Shown here one piece after another: positions 26,527 to 34,185 of a stretch of 64,000 nt of DNA. Source of the stretch: Porphyromonas sp. COT-239 OH1446. GTDB lineage: Bacteria; Bacteroidota; Bacteroidia; Bacteroidales; Porphyromonadaceae. Below the pieces are notes generated by a model that worked only from the letters and a program-made list of their open reading frames with translations, was not told where the DNA came from and made no database searches. Within the stretch, counting starts at the first letter, position 1. Each line of letters opens with the position of its first letter. Made by a program: the position numbers and the translations under genes. The stretch covers positions 25,110 through 89,109 of the forward strand of contig NZ_JRAO01000009.1 of assembly GCF_000768875.1 (NCBI RefSeq), given 5' to 3'.

Positions 26527-27747
26527 ATGCAACAAACCCCTCGCTCCGAGCGGCTACACGTCGCCCTCTACGGCCGCCGCAATAGTGGCAAGAGCTCGCT
26601 CATCAACCGCCTTACGGGTCAGGAGACCTCGCTCGTCTCTGCCACTCCAGGCACAACGACCGACCCTGTGGCCAAGGCTATCGAACTGCCCCATCTGGGG
26701 GCATGCGTCCTCGTCGATACAGCTGGCTATGATGACGATCAGGGCGAGCTAGGAGGGCAGCGAGTAGGGCGAGCCCTACAGACCCTCGAGCGGGTCGATA
26801 TAGCTCTCGTGCTGGTCTCTGCGCCCTCTCTCGAGGAGGATGCTGAGCTTGCCCCCGAGCGCAGGTGGCTGGAGGAGCTACGCAAGCGTCGCATCCCCTT
26901 CGCCTTCCTCGTCAGTCAAAGCGATTTGGCTAAGCGAGGGGAGGAGGAGCTGTGCCGAGAGCTCCAGGCCCGCCTAGACCTCCCCTCGAGTGTCGAATGC
27001 CTGGCCCTCAGCAGCAAGACCGGCCAGGGGCTCGAACAGCTGCATGAGCTCCTGCCCCGCTTGGTACCGGAGGACTTTGGGGTGCAGACGATCACTCGCT
27101 CTCTAGTGTGCTCTAGCGATGTCGTCCTGCTCGTGATGCCTCAGGATCAGGCTGCCCCGAAGGGTAGGCTCATCCTGCCGCAGGTGCAGACGACACGAGA
27201 GCTGCTGGACAAGGGTTGCATCATCGTGAGCTGTACCCCCGAGCGGCTCGAGGTAGCACTGGCGGCTCTGAATGCCCCTCCGAAGCTCATCATCACCGAC
27301 TCGCAGGCCTTCGGGGCGGTGTATGCGCTCAAGCCAAAGGAGAGCCTGCTGACCTCGTTCTCGATTCTCTTCGCAGCTTACAAGGGGGATATAGACCTCT
27401 TTGTCGAAGGGGCAAAGGCTCTCGATAGCCTGAGTGAGGGCTCTCGAGTGCTCATCGCCGAAGCCTGTAGCCATGCCCCTGCTACGGAGGATATTGGTCG
27501 TGTCAAGATCCCCGCTCTGCTGCGCAAACGCTATGGCGAGGACCTCGGTATCGATATTGTCTCGGGGATGGACTACCCGGAGGATCTCAGCGGGTACGAC
27601 CTGATCATTCATTGCGGGGCTTGTATGTTCAATCGAGCCCATGTACTCAGGCGCACCGCCCGAGCCTCGGCCCAGCAAGTGCCGATCACGAACTATGGTA
27701 TCTGCCTGGCACACCTAACGGGTATCCTGGACAAGGTCTCGATCTAA
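26527..27747 (+). CDS. hydF: [FeFe]-hydrogenase maturation GTPase HydF
   Basis: Scaffold on which the 2Fe subcluster of [FeFe] hydrogenase is completed. The 406 residues begin with a GTPase domain (Walker A GRRNSGKSS at 16-24, TPGTTTDP switch, DTAGYDD) and a dimerisation region. The C-terminal cluster-binding domain has Cys314-x-His316 (EACSHAP) and Cys363-x2-Cys366 (HCGACMFNR), the expected ligands of the 4Fe-4S cluster. HydE, HydG and the hydrogenase itself are not in the window. It has its own promoter and a terminator hairpin, so it is expressed alone. Confidence 0.95.
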   Translation: MQQTPRSERLHVALYGRRNSGKSSLINRLTGQETSLVSATPGTTTDPVAKAIELPHLGACVLVDTAGYDDDQGELGGQRVGRALQTLERVDIALVLVSAPSLEEDAELAPERRWLEELRKRRIPFAFLVSQSDLAKRGEEELCRELQARLDLPSSVECLALSSKTGQGLEQLHELLPRLVPEDFGVQTITRSLVCSSDVVLLVMPQDQAAPKGRLILPQVQTTRELLDKGCIIVSCTPERLEVALAALNAPPKLIITDSQAFGAVYALKPKESLLTSFSILFAAYKGDIDLFVEGAKALDSLSEGSRVLIAEACSHAPATEDIGRVKIPALLRKRYGEDLGIDIVSGMDYPEDLSGYDLIIHCGACMFNRAHVLRRTARASAQQVPITNYGICLAHLTGILDKVSI

Positions 27748-27772
27748 GCCTCTCTACCTCTAGAGAGTGGAT

Positions 27773-27815
27773 GCCCCCTGCTACGACTATTCAGTCCGTA
27801 GCAGGGGGCGTTGCT
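27773..27815 (+). terminator. Rho-independent-type hairpin after hydF
   Basis: GCCCCCTGCTACG (27773-27785) pairs with CGTAGCAGGGGGC (27797-27809); further pairing ACT/AGT shortens the loop. It is followed by GTTGCTCTT. It may also serve the convergent GNAT gene. Confidence 0.75.
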
Positions 27816-27851
27816 CTTATGGAGAGAGGGTGAAGAGCTGGCCTCAAGGGG

Positions 27852-28874
27852 CTATTCCATCATCAGCTCCATGGATAGTGGATGCTCGTGGGCAAGTCGC
27901 TCTACCAGTGTCGAGAGGGACATGGGCTTGGCCTCAGGCTCTCGGGTGGGGCTGTAGCGTATGCCGCTAGGGGTGATGAGGTACGAACCAGTATTGGCGG
28001 CGATGAGGTCATCCTCGATATAGGCGTGGAGCTCTGTCTGCCCCTTGCTGCCTGTCCAATGCTCCAGGAGGGGGAGTAGGCGTAGAGGACGAAGCATTCC
28101 CTTGGGTTGCCATAGGGTAGGGGTGTGGCTTCGGACAGGGTGGATGAGCCTAAGGCTGCGGCCCTCGGCTCTACGGCGAAGCTCCTGGAGGAGCTCCTCT
28201 CGGTGATAGGCGAAGCCATAGAGGGCTCTGAGCTCGAGAGCCTCGTCGCTCATGAGGTAGAAGGCTACCCCCGTGATCGAGCCCTCACGATCCCGCTCGA
28301 TGAGCGTATGGCTCACCTCGGCGAGGGAGTAGTCGGCGAGGACGGCCTCCCACTGCGCTCGGCTGTGGCGAATGCTATGGCCCTTGCTCTCCGCCTCACA
28401 GAGTATGAGGAAGTCGATCAGCTCCGAGGCCCTCACCCCTATCGTATCGCTCTCGTCGAGGTTGTGGCTGAGCTCGAAGAAGAAGGCCGTCCCGTAGCCG
28501 AAGCCCTTGCGGTAATAGGTGTAGAGGCTCTCTGAGGCTGGGATGAGGAAGCTGGCCACATCGCCCCGCTCGTGCATGAGCCTAAGGGCTCGGCGCATGA
28601 GGTGCTGCATCTCGCCCTGCCCTCGATACTCGGGCAGGGTGCAAGCCCCTGAAATATAGCCTACTGGGAGGGTCTCGCCCGATAGGGCAAGGCTATAGGT
28701 TGGTAGACCGACGTGGCTGATAGCTTGGCCGCTCTCGGGATCATAACCCAGGAGCGTCTCCTCGTCTCGATAGATTCTGTCGAAGTACATTTCGACGAAG
28801 GGCCGAGGGTCTTCGAAGCAGGTACTCCAGAGCCGCTTCGCCTCGCTTCGCTTGCTGTCGCACTTAGCTCTCAT
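27852..28874 (-). CDS. GNAT-family N-acetyltransferase (Eis-like layout)
   Basis: A 340-residue protein with a GNAT core near its N-terminus: LPVGYISGACTLPEYRGQGEMQHLMRRALRLMHERGD holds the acetyl-CoA loop RGQGEM. A second acetyltransferase-like and sterol-carrier-like region follows. The acceptor is unknown. I chose MRAKCDSKRSEAK at 28874 as start because residues encoded further upstream lie in the DUF2156 gene and read as a shadow frame. The start overlaps the end of the DUF2156 gene by 11 bp, so the two are translated as a coupled pair. Confidence 0.8.
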   Translation of the reverse strand: MRAKCDSKRSEAKRLWSTCFEDPRPFVEMYFDRIYRDEETLLGYDPESGQAISHVGLPTYSLALSGETLPVGYISGACTLPEYRGQGEMQHLMRRALRLMHERGDVASFLIPASESLYTYYRKGFGYGTAFFFELSHNLDESDTIGVRASELIDFLILCEAESKGHSIRHSRAQWEAVLADYSLAEVSHTLIERDREGSITGVAFYLMSDEALELRALYGFAYHREELLQELRRRAEGRSLRLIHPVRSHTPTLWQPKGMLRPLRLLPLLEHWTGSKGQTELHAYIEDDLIAANTGSYLITPSGIRYSPTREPEAKPMSLSTLVERLAHEHPLSMELMME

Positions 28875-29775
28875 GGTGCAGGACGGCGGTGTCTTTGTAG
28901 AGCAACATGTCGGGTTTGTAGGAGAGCTTGGCCTGTCTGAGACCTTCGATCCCGAGATCTTCCTCTCGATTGACGTAGGTGTACTGCTCGGGGATGCGGC
29001 GGGCAAACTCTCGATTGATCATGGTGAAAGCTCCCTCGTAGGCACGGTCTGCCTTCTCGATATGCACGCCAAAGGTGCTCTGATTGATTGGAGAGCCGAC
29101 GGCAAAGGCAATGATTCGTCCATCCACCCGCAGAGCTCCGCCCATGAGTTCCAGCTCATCGAAGGCTGAGAAGACGCGCTCGATCATTCTGAGCTCCGAT
29201 GTCCGTCCCTCACCTGCTCCGTGCTCGTCGAACCAGCTGCGTTCGACCGCTAGGCATTCCTCGATATTATTTCGGCTGATCGGCTCGTAGCTGTAGTTGG
29301 GATATAGTCGCTCGAAGCGGTTGATGTGGTTGCGTTTGGACTGTAGAGCCTTGCCCGAGAGGCTAGCCAGTCGCTCTCGTAGGTAGACATAGTCTCGGCT
29401 GCCCTCGTTGCTGGTGAAGCGAAACATCCCTGGGCAGGAGGTCTCGAGAGCCTCTCGGCACTGTGGAGCAACGCCCATGAGTACGAGGGGATAGCCCTCT
29501 GCCTCAGATATACGGCGCAACTCGGTCATGGCGACTGAGAGGTTACACCCCTCGCCCCCGACGGGCATGAGGTAGGTGGGATGGTTGCGCAAGGGGGACT
29601 GGAAACGGATGACTAAGGTGTCTCGGACAATAGCCCAACTGGTGCCGTAATGCTCGCCCCAACCGTAGAGGTTGCAGAATGCTAGATCGCAGATGCGAGA
29701 TGATCCGTTGAGGGTAAATCGTGTAATCTCTGCCCGATCCGCAAGGGAAACGGGCTTGAATATAATTGAATCCAT
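28864..29775 (-). CDS. DUF2156 domain protein (phosphatidylglycerol lysyltransferase C-terminal-like)
   Basis: A 303-residue protein made of two GNAT-like halves, as in DUF2156. FNLYGW-type start (AFCNLYGWGEHYGTSW), DYVYLRERLASLSGKALQSKRNHINRF and GGALRVDGRIIAFAVGSPINQSTFGVHIEKADRAYEGAFTMINREFA are family features. Relatives aminoacylate lipids or other small acceptors, but the soluble bacterial members are uncharacterised; there are no membrane helices here. It is the first gene of a pair with a GNAT acetyltransferase. Confidence 0.82.
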   Translation of the reverse strand: MDSIIFKPVSLADRAEITRFTLNGSSRICDLAFCNLYGWGEHYGTSWAIVRDTLVIRFQSPLRNHPTYLMPVGGEGCNLSVAMTELRRISEAEGYPLVLMGVAPQCREALETSCPGMFRFTSNEGSRDYVYLRERLASLSGKALQSKRNHINRFERLYPNYSYEPISRNNIEECLAVERSWFDEHGAGEGRTSELRMIERVFSAFDELELMGGALRVDGRIIAFAVGSPINQSTFGVHIEKADRAYEGAFTMINREFARRIPEQYTYVNREEDLGIEGLRQAKLSYKPDMLLYKDTAVLHHES

Positions 29776-29881
29776 ATAGCTTGATAACTCTGCTTGGGAC
29801 GATTAGGTTCTCCCTCGATCTCGTTAGGAGCTCATCGATCGGCCTCGAGGATGGTTGTGCCTGCGTTCCCCGAGACCTTAG

Positions 29882-30042
29882 CTGAGAGCCTATGGACCTC
29901 TTCGGTGCGCCCCTAGATGGGGCTGCTCTTGCGCTCCTACTTGGGTCTCTATGGAGGTCTAAGTAGGACTTCGATCGAACTCCTATCTGAGTCTCACCTG
30001 CGATCCAATTAGGATTATAGGTGAGACCCTATCGAGGTCTTT
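29882..30042. repeat. 23-bp phased degenerate repeat array D (units in both orientations)
   Basis: Seven units start every 23 bp (29882, 29905, 29928, 29951, 29974, 29997, 30020). Unit 29928 (GCGCTCCTACTTGGGTCTC) and unit 29974 (GAACTCCTATCTGAGTCTC) are forward; the unit between them (GGAGGTCTAAGTAGGACTTC) is reverse. The phase is not broken by the change of orientation. It lies between the PH-domain gene and the DUF2156 gene. Confidence 0.8.
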
Positions 30043-30086
30043 GATACCTCTCTGACCTTTCTGTTAATAAGTTGATTACAAGCTCT

Positions 30087-31616
30087 CTATCTCTCGATGA
30101 GGTAGAGAGTATGGTCTTGGATGTGGCGGGCCTCCTCGAGCGAGGCGAAAGGGATGCTGAACGTCTCGCTCATGGTGTCGATCTTGAGGGTACAGCGACC
30201 CGAGCGACGCTGCATGGGGGTCTGAGAGAGAGTCAGCCTCTCGATACGCCTCAGAGCGATCCAGCTCTCTATCTGTGCTATCCGCCCATGATAGACGCAT
30301 AGATGTGTCGAGGTAAGCACTAGACGACGATGGTAGTAGGCCCCTCGTGTAGCCCCGAGGGCTAGGAGGAGCGTCGGCAGGAGCAGAATTCCCCATTCGA
30401 TGACCTCGGTGAACCACATCACCCCGAAGGCTAGGCCATGCAGCACGAGGCATCCGCCGACGTAGAGGGAGAGCATGCGTCGATTGGGGCGTAGCTCCTC
30501 GAGGGGCTCGGTATCGATGCCCCACCAGCGGTAGAGCCGGGCACGCTCTCGCCAGCCGTAGAGCAGTAGTCCACCCTGTGCCTCTTTCTCCCCCTGCTTG
30601 CCTGCATTGCTTGCCTGTGTGATGCGCAGGCTCGAGAGTCCGAGAAGATGTTCGATGGGGTTGGTCTTCAGGCTGAGGAATACGATCTGGCTCGAGCGGA
30701 TGCGTCGGTGAATGCTAGCGATGAGCCCTGCCGAGAGCTCCAGGCGGTCTGAGTAGAGGTCAACCCGTGCCCCCCACTGGCGCAGCACCTGGGGGATAGA
30801 CCACAGCACCACGAGGATGAGGTAGAGTACGGCCACGACCTGTAGTACAGACCAGGGGCTGAGGTTGCCCTCGCTCCACTCCTCGACAGTGCTCTGAGCA
30901 AAGGTCTCCGATATGCGAACGAGTACCTTGTCGCCGAAGAGCTCGAGGAGGTCATCGCCCAGGGCCAGCAGCGAGGTGATGAGTAGAGATATGGCACGGA
31001 CGTGGCTCTGAGACAGTGCCCCGAGCAGATGATCTCGCCTGGTGAGCGAGATGCTCCCGAGGGTGGCCTCGCCCTCCTGGATCTCTGCGCCTCGAGAGAT
31101 CTCTCCGTCCGTCGTCTCGACCTCGGGAGCGTGTAGCTCCCTCTCCTCTAGACCGATGTAGTTGCGCAGGGCCTTTGCCTCGGCTTCGGTTAGGATGAGG
31201 GTGATCTCGGCCTCGTTGGTCGCTGTTGAGTCGATGCTGATATACTCCATATCGACCAGGCGATAGAATAGATTGCTGCGAGAGGAGATGTTGTGAATGC
31301 GGTCGATGGGGATGCTCTGGTGCTTGCGCGCGAGGCTTAGCACCCTCTGCTCGGTGTGTATCATCCCGTCAGCAATGTGGAAGCGGAAGCTGAAATACTT
31401 GACCAGCGTAGAGATGATGTAGAGGGCGAAGATGACAAAGGTGAGGATGCTCAGGGCATCCCATTTGATCTGTCCGTCGTTGAGTATTGCCCGGGCAATA
31501 GCCACGCCGGAGAGCGTGAGGATGGCGCGCAGTGAGCCCTTGACGTTTTCCCACAGGAGCACGACGAGGGCTGCGCCCCCCATACGTCTAGGTCGGGAGA
31601 AATCAATGGGTTTCAT
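30087..31616 (-). CDS. PH-domain membrane protein, YdbT-like
   Basis: A 509-residue membrane protein with bacterial PH (bPH2) modules between helices. Membrane segments lie at about residues 18-42 and 57-75, 210-230, 265-290 and 390-430. PH modules start around FRFHIADGMIHTEQRVLSLARKHQSIPIDRIHNIS, VDLYSDRLELSAGLIASIHRRIRSSQIVFL and VLTSTHLCVYHGRIAQIESWIALRRIERL. The three-module design matches B. subtilis YdbT, implicated in resistance to an antimicrobial peptide; no function is proven here. It overlaps the YdbS-like gene upstream by 14 bp. Confidence 0.85.
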   Translation of the reverse strand: MKPIDFSRPRRMGGAALVVLLWENVKGSLRAILTLSGVAIARAILNDGQIKWDALSILTFVIFALYIISTLVKYFSFRFHIADGMIHTEQRVLSLARKHQSIPIDRIHNISSRSNLFYRLVDMEYISIDSTATNEAEITLILTEAEAKALRNYIGLEERELHAPEVETTDGEISRGAEIQEGEATLGSISLTRRDHLLGALSQSHVRAISLLITSLLALGDDLLELFGDKVLVRISETFAQSTVEEWSEGNLSPWSVLQVVAVLYLILVVLWSIPQVLRQWGARVDLYSDRLELSAGLIASIHRRIRSSQIVFLSLKTNPIEHLLGLSSLRITQASNAGKQGEKEAQGGLLLYGWRERARLYRWWGIDTEPLEELRPNRRMLSLYVGGCLVLHGLAFGVMWFTEVIEWGILLLPTLLLALGATRGAYYHRRLVLTSTHLCVYHGRIAQIESWIALRRIERLTLSQTPMQRRSGRCTLKIDTMSETFSIPFASLEEARHIQDHTLYLIER

Positions 31617-32130
31617 CTAGGCGTATTTGGCTCAGTACGAAGGTTCGTATGCGCTGAGCCTCCTCGAGCGAGAGGCCTGGGATGGTCAGCACCCCCAGTT
31701 GCCCAGGGACGAAGAGCTCGAGCGAGTGGCAGTGAGCGAGCTTCATGATAGGCCCCTGGTTCAGTGTAACCTGCTGTAGGCGACGGTAGGGGATAGTGGA
31801 GCTCTTGCGGAAGATCAATCCCTCTCGGTAGCAGATGTCATGCTCTCGCACGGCATAGCCCTTGACACGATAGGCAGCATCGACTAGGCGCAGATTGATC
31901 GCACCACTCCCTAGGGCTACGAGGGCAATGAGCCCAGCGATCCAGGGCTTAAACTCCTCGAGTATAACCCACGAGAGACCTATTCCTGAGACGAGGATAC
32001 CCCCCCAAACGAGGGCGATGGAGATGCGCTGTACCTTGCGATAGGAGGGAAGTAGAGCTTGCCAATGGACGGCCTCGCTCTGGGGCAGATCCTGGGACGA
32101 GATCTGCTGATTGGAGAAGTCTGTTTGCAT
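31603..32130 (-). CDS. PH-domain membrane protein, YdbS-like
   Basis: A 175-residue protein with two adjacent membrane helices (about residues 37-60 and 64-85) and one bPH2 module (YRVKGYAVREHDICYREGLIFRKSSTIPYRRLQQVTLNQGPI). This is the layout of B. subtilis YdbS, which is always paired with YdbT. It is the first gene of the pair and has a TATCTTTG element about 27 bp upstream. Confidence 0.85.
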   Translation of the reverse strand: MQTDFSNQQISSQDLPQSEAVHWQALLPSYRKVQRISIALVWGGILVSGIGLSWVILEEFKPWIAGLIALVALGSGAINLRLVDAAYRVKGYAVREHDICYREGLIFRKSSTIPYRRLQQVTLNQGPIMKLAHCHSLELFVPGQLGVLTIPGLSLEEAQRIRTFVLSQIRLDETH

Positions 32131-32156
32131 GAATAGGATCTAGTGTATTTGCAGGG

Positions 32157-32164
32157 CAAAGATA
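32157..32164 (-). promoter_or_regulatory. -7 element TATCTTTG of the PH-domain pair
   Basis: The minus strand reads TATCTTTG, matching TAnnTTTG, about 27 bp before the YdbS-like start. It is divergent from the phosphatase promoter about 60 bp away. Confidence 0.55.
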
Positions 32165-32223
32165 GTCTTTTCTCCGTGTCGCGACTTCCTCCCAAAAGAG
32201 AGAGGAAAAGTCGGGGAAATAGA

Positions 32224-32231
32224 TATTTTTG
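32224..32231 (+). promoter_or_regulatory. -7 element TATTTTTG immediately before the HAD phosphatase gene
   Basis: TATTTTTG matches TAnnTTTG and ends only 4 bp before the ATG at 32236, which would give a leaderless or nearly leaderless mRNA if that ATG is used. Confidence 0.45.
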
Positions 32232-32235
32232 TGGT

Positions 32236-33123
32236 ATGAATGCTAAGCAAATGAACGGGTGTGGACTGCATATGGTCTGTTTGCCTGGTCGGCAGGACTT
32301 CTTCCGACAGGTCGAGTCTAGTCTCGAGCAGCTGGGCCTAGAGGCTCGGCAGGGGTATTGTACTCGTACTGAGAGCTATTTGGTTGCTTCGCTCAGTCTG
32401 CCCGCCCTCGAGGATGCCGATGCCCTGAGGCTACTGACTGCCCTACTGCCCCTGGTGCGCCATGGTAGAGGGGCTCTCTACCTCTCTCGTTCGGAGGCTC
32501 TTTGGCCTATTCGCTACGTCTTTGCTGACCTCGACGGCACGCTCATCCCTGACGAGGTGATGATCGCCCTAGCCCGACAGAGAGGCCTGGGCGAGGCCAT
32601 GAGCCGATTGACGATGGAGGCTATGCTCGGGCAGAGCTCCTTCGCCGAGAGCTTCGCCCAGCGCAGCCGCATGCTTAAGGGGCTGCGTCTCTCAGAGGTT
32701 GCCCAGGTTGTGGATGAGGTGGAGATCCCCCTGGATGTCTTGCGATGGATCGGTACGCTCAAGCGTAGTGGTATCGGACTGGAGGTTGTCAGTGGGGCCT
32801 ATCGGGAGGTAGTCGCTCCGCTCTGTATGCGCCTTGGAGTCAGGGACTATTGTGCCTCTGCGGCCCTCTTCGAGGGAGACTACTTCACAGGCACTCTCAC
32901 CGAGCCCTTGGTCGATGATCTTTATAAGGCGGACTACGTTCGCTTTCGCACCATCGCCCGAGGCATCCTCCCTCTTCGAGTCATGGCTATTGGTGATGGG
33001 GCTAACGATCTGCCTATGCTTTCTCAGGCGGCTCATGCCCTCCTATTCGCATCTCCTAGGGAGGCTCGAGGATTATCGCTCGAGCAGCTTTGGCATTTCG
33101 TCCAGCAGGATATCCGTTACTAA
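32236..33123 (+). CDS. HAD-family phosphatase, SerB-like, with a novel N-terminal region
   Basis: A 295-residue protein. Residues about 1-90 are an unassigned region (LHMVCLPGRQDFFRQVESSLEQLGLEARQ) that could be a divergent ACT-like regulatory fold. Residues about 95-290 are a HAD phosphatase close to SerB: nucleophile motif DLDGT (Asp98, Asp100), VVSGAYR (motif II), the lysine in KADYVRF, and GDGANDLPM (motif IV). A full SerB with ACT domains is encoded at 52184-53422, so this is either a paralogue or a phosphatase for another phosphomonoester. MNAKQMNG at 32236 is the most upstream sensible start; MVCLPGRQ is an alternative. Confidence 0.8.
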   Translation: MNAKQMNGCGLHMVCLPGRQDFFRQVESSLEQLGLEARQGYCTRTESYLVASLSLPALEDADALRLLTALLPLVRHGRGALYLSRSEALWPIRYVFADLDGTLIPDEVMIALARQRGLGEAMSRLTMEAMLGQSSFAESFAQRSRMLKGLRLSEVAQVVDEVEIPLDVLRWIGTLKRSGIGLEVVSGAYREVVAPLCMRLGVRDYCASAALFEGDYFTGTLTEPLVDDLYKADYVRFRTIARGILPLRVMAIGDGANDLPMLSQAAHALLFASPREARGLSLEQLWHFVQQDIRY

Positions 33124-33129
33124 AGCCCC

Positions 33130-33786
33130 CTACTCGGTCGAATTGATGCTCTCGAGGAGCTCTTCGAGGTCGTTACCATTGCCTCTCTGTCGTACAAGGC
33201 TGGAGTGGCGACTACATAGGTGCTTGAGTAGGAAGAGCAGCGAATTCTGTTGATCTTTCTGTAGTGGTGCCGAGAGAATGGCGGCTGCTAGCCGAAGTCG
33301 AGGGAAGACCTTCATAAGCTCTGCACGCCCCTCCGGGCGGATGGAGACACATACACTGCGTCCATCCCTAGGGTCTGGGTGCTCCTCGATGAGCCCATAT
33401 CGCTTCAGACGGCGGATGACCTCTGCTCCCGAAGTCTTCTCTAGTCCATTGAGCTGGTGTAGCTCGGTCTTGGTGAGGCTTTCGTGAGCCATGAGACTTA
33501 CTAGGTAGGTGTACTCCTCTTCGGTTTGTAGATGTTCCGAAGCCGAGAGTGCCGCCTTGATATAGGAGCGAGAGTAGCGGTGTAGTAGACTGAGATGACG
33601 AGCGATCTCGACCTCTGCCATAGAGGGGCTGCGCTCAGTATGCCTCCTCTGTGAGGCTCTATCTAGGTGCAGACTATTGACGAAGGCTAGGAAGGCCTCC
33701 ATCCCCATCTCATCCGAAGCCTCTACCGTTTGCTCGAAGAGATCGATATACTCCAGCAGCTCTATCATTAGTTGTTTGGATCTCAT
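33130..33786 (-). CDS. MarR-family transcriptional regulator (218 aa)
   Basis: Winged-helix regulator, long for MarR because of about 75 extra N-terminal residues. The helix-turn-helix (LTKTELHQLNGLEKTSGAEVIRRLKRYGLIEEHPD) and the wing (DPRDGRSVCVSIRPEGRAEL) are clear; DPRDGRS is the MarR wing motif. Its target is unknown. It converges on the HAD phosphatase (6 bp between stops) and has its own promoter element about 28 bp upstream. Confidence 0.87.
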   Translation of the reverse strand: MRSKQLMIELLEYIDLFEQTVEASDEMGMEAFLAFVNSLHLDRASQRRHTERSPSMAEVEIARHLSLLHRYSRSYIKAALSASEHLQTEEEYTYLVSLMAHESLTKTELHQLNGLEKTSGAEVIRRLKRYGLIEEHPDPRDGRSVCVSIRPEGRAELMKVFPRLRLAAAILSAPLQKDQQNSLLFLLKHLCSRHSSLVRQRGNGNDLEELLESINSTE

Positions 33787-33813
33787 TGTTTTCGTATCGC
33801 TTAAAGTGGCTCA

Positions 33814-33821
33814 CAAAGATA
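33814..33821 (-). promoter_or_regulatory. -7 element TATCTTTG of the MarR-type gene
   Basis: The minus strand reads TATCTTTG, matching TAnnTTTG, about 28 bp before the MarR-type ATG. Confidence 0.5.
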
Positions 33822-33883
33822 CAAAACATCCCACTTGCCCTCTCTAGCCAGCCTCACCCTCCAAAGAAATTTGCCTCTACCTA

Positions 33884-33913
33884 TTGCAAATTCTATATTT
33901 TGTATTACCTTTG
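33884..33913 (+). promoter_or_regulatory. Promoter of tRNA-Arg
   Basis: TTG at 33884-33886 and TACCTTTG at 33906-33913 are 19 bp apart, matching the Bacteroidota consensus. The tRNA starts 22 bp downstream. Confidence 0.65.
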
Positions 33914-33935
33914 CATTCGAAACAGAGAACAAGGA

Positions 33936-34012
33936 GGCTCCGTAGCTCAACTGAATAGAGCATCTGACTACGGATCAGAAGGTTACAGGTTTGAATCCTG
34001 TCGGAGTCACCA
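33936..34012 (+). tRNA. tRNA-Arg (anticodon ACG)
   Basis: Full cloverleaf: acceptor GGCTCCG/CGGAGTC, D-arm GCTC...GAGC, anticodon stem TCTGA/TCAGA with loop CTACGGA (anticodon ACG), T-arm ACAGG/CCTGT with TTTGAAT loop, discriminator A, and an encoded CCA end. ACG (read as inosine-CG) decodes CGT/CGC/CGA. Confidence 0.97.
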
Positions 34013-34024
34013 TCGCAACAGACT

Positions 34025-34056
34025 AAGTGCCGAGGGCAGATCTACGGATCCTTCGG
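34025..34056 (+). terminator. Rho-independent terminator of tRNA-Arg
   Basis: AAGTGCCGAGG (34025-34035) pairs with CCTTCGGCACTT (34040-34051), followed by TTCTTTT. Confidence 0.85.
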
Positions 34057-34129
34057 CACTTTTCTTTTATCCCCCCCTTCGCAAGTAGTCTTCCTGGCCC
34101 ATTGGCCTCGTACAGGGACTATAAACACA

Positions 34130-34166
34130 CAACCCCCGCCTACTCCTGAGGGGTAGGCGAGGGTTG
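34130..34166 (-). terminator. Terminator hairpin of the glycogen phosphorylase gene
   Basis: Near-perfect stem CAACCCCCGCCTACTCC (34130-34146) with GGGGTAGGCGAGGGTTG (34150-34166), just past the stop on the minus strand, followed there by TGTGTTTAT. Confidence 0.8.
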
Positions 34167-34185
34167 CGTTCAATGGATATGCGCT

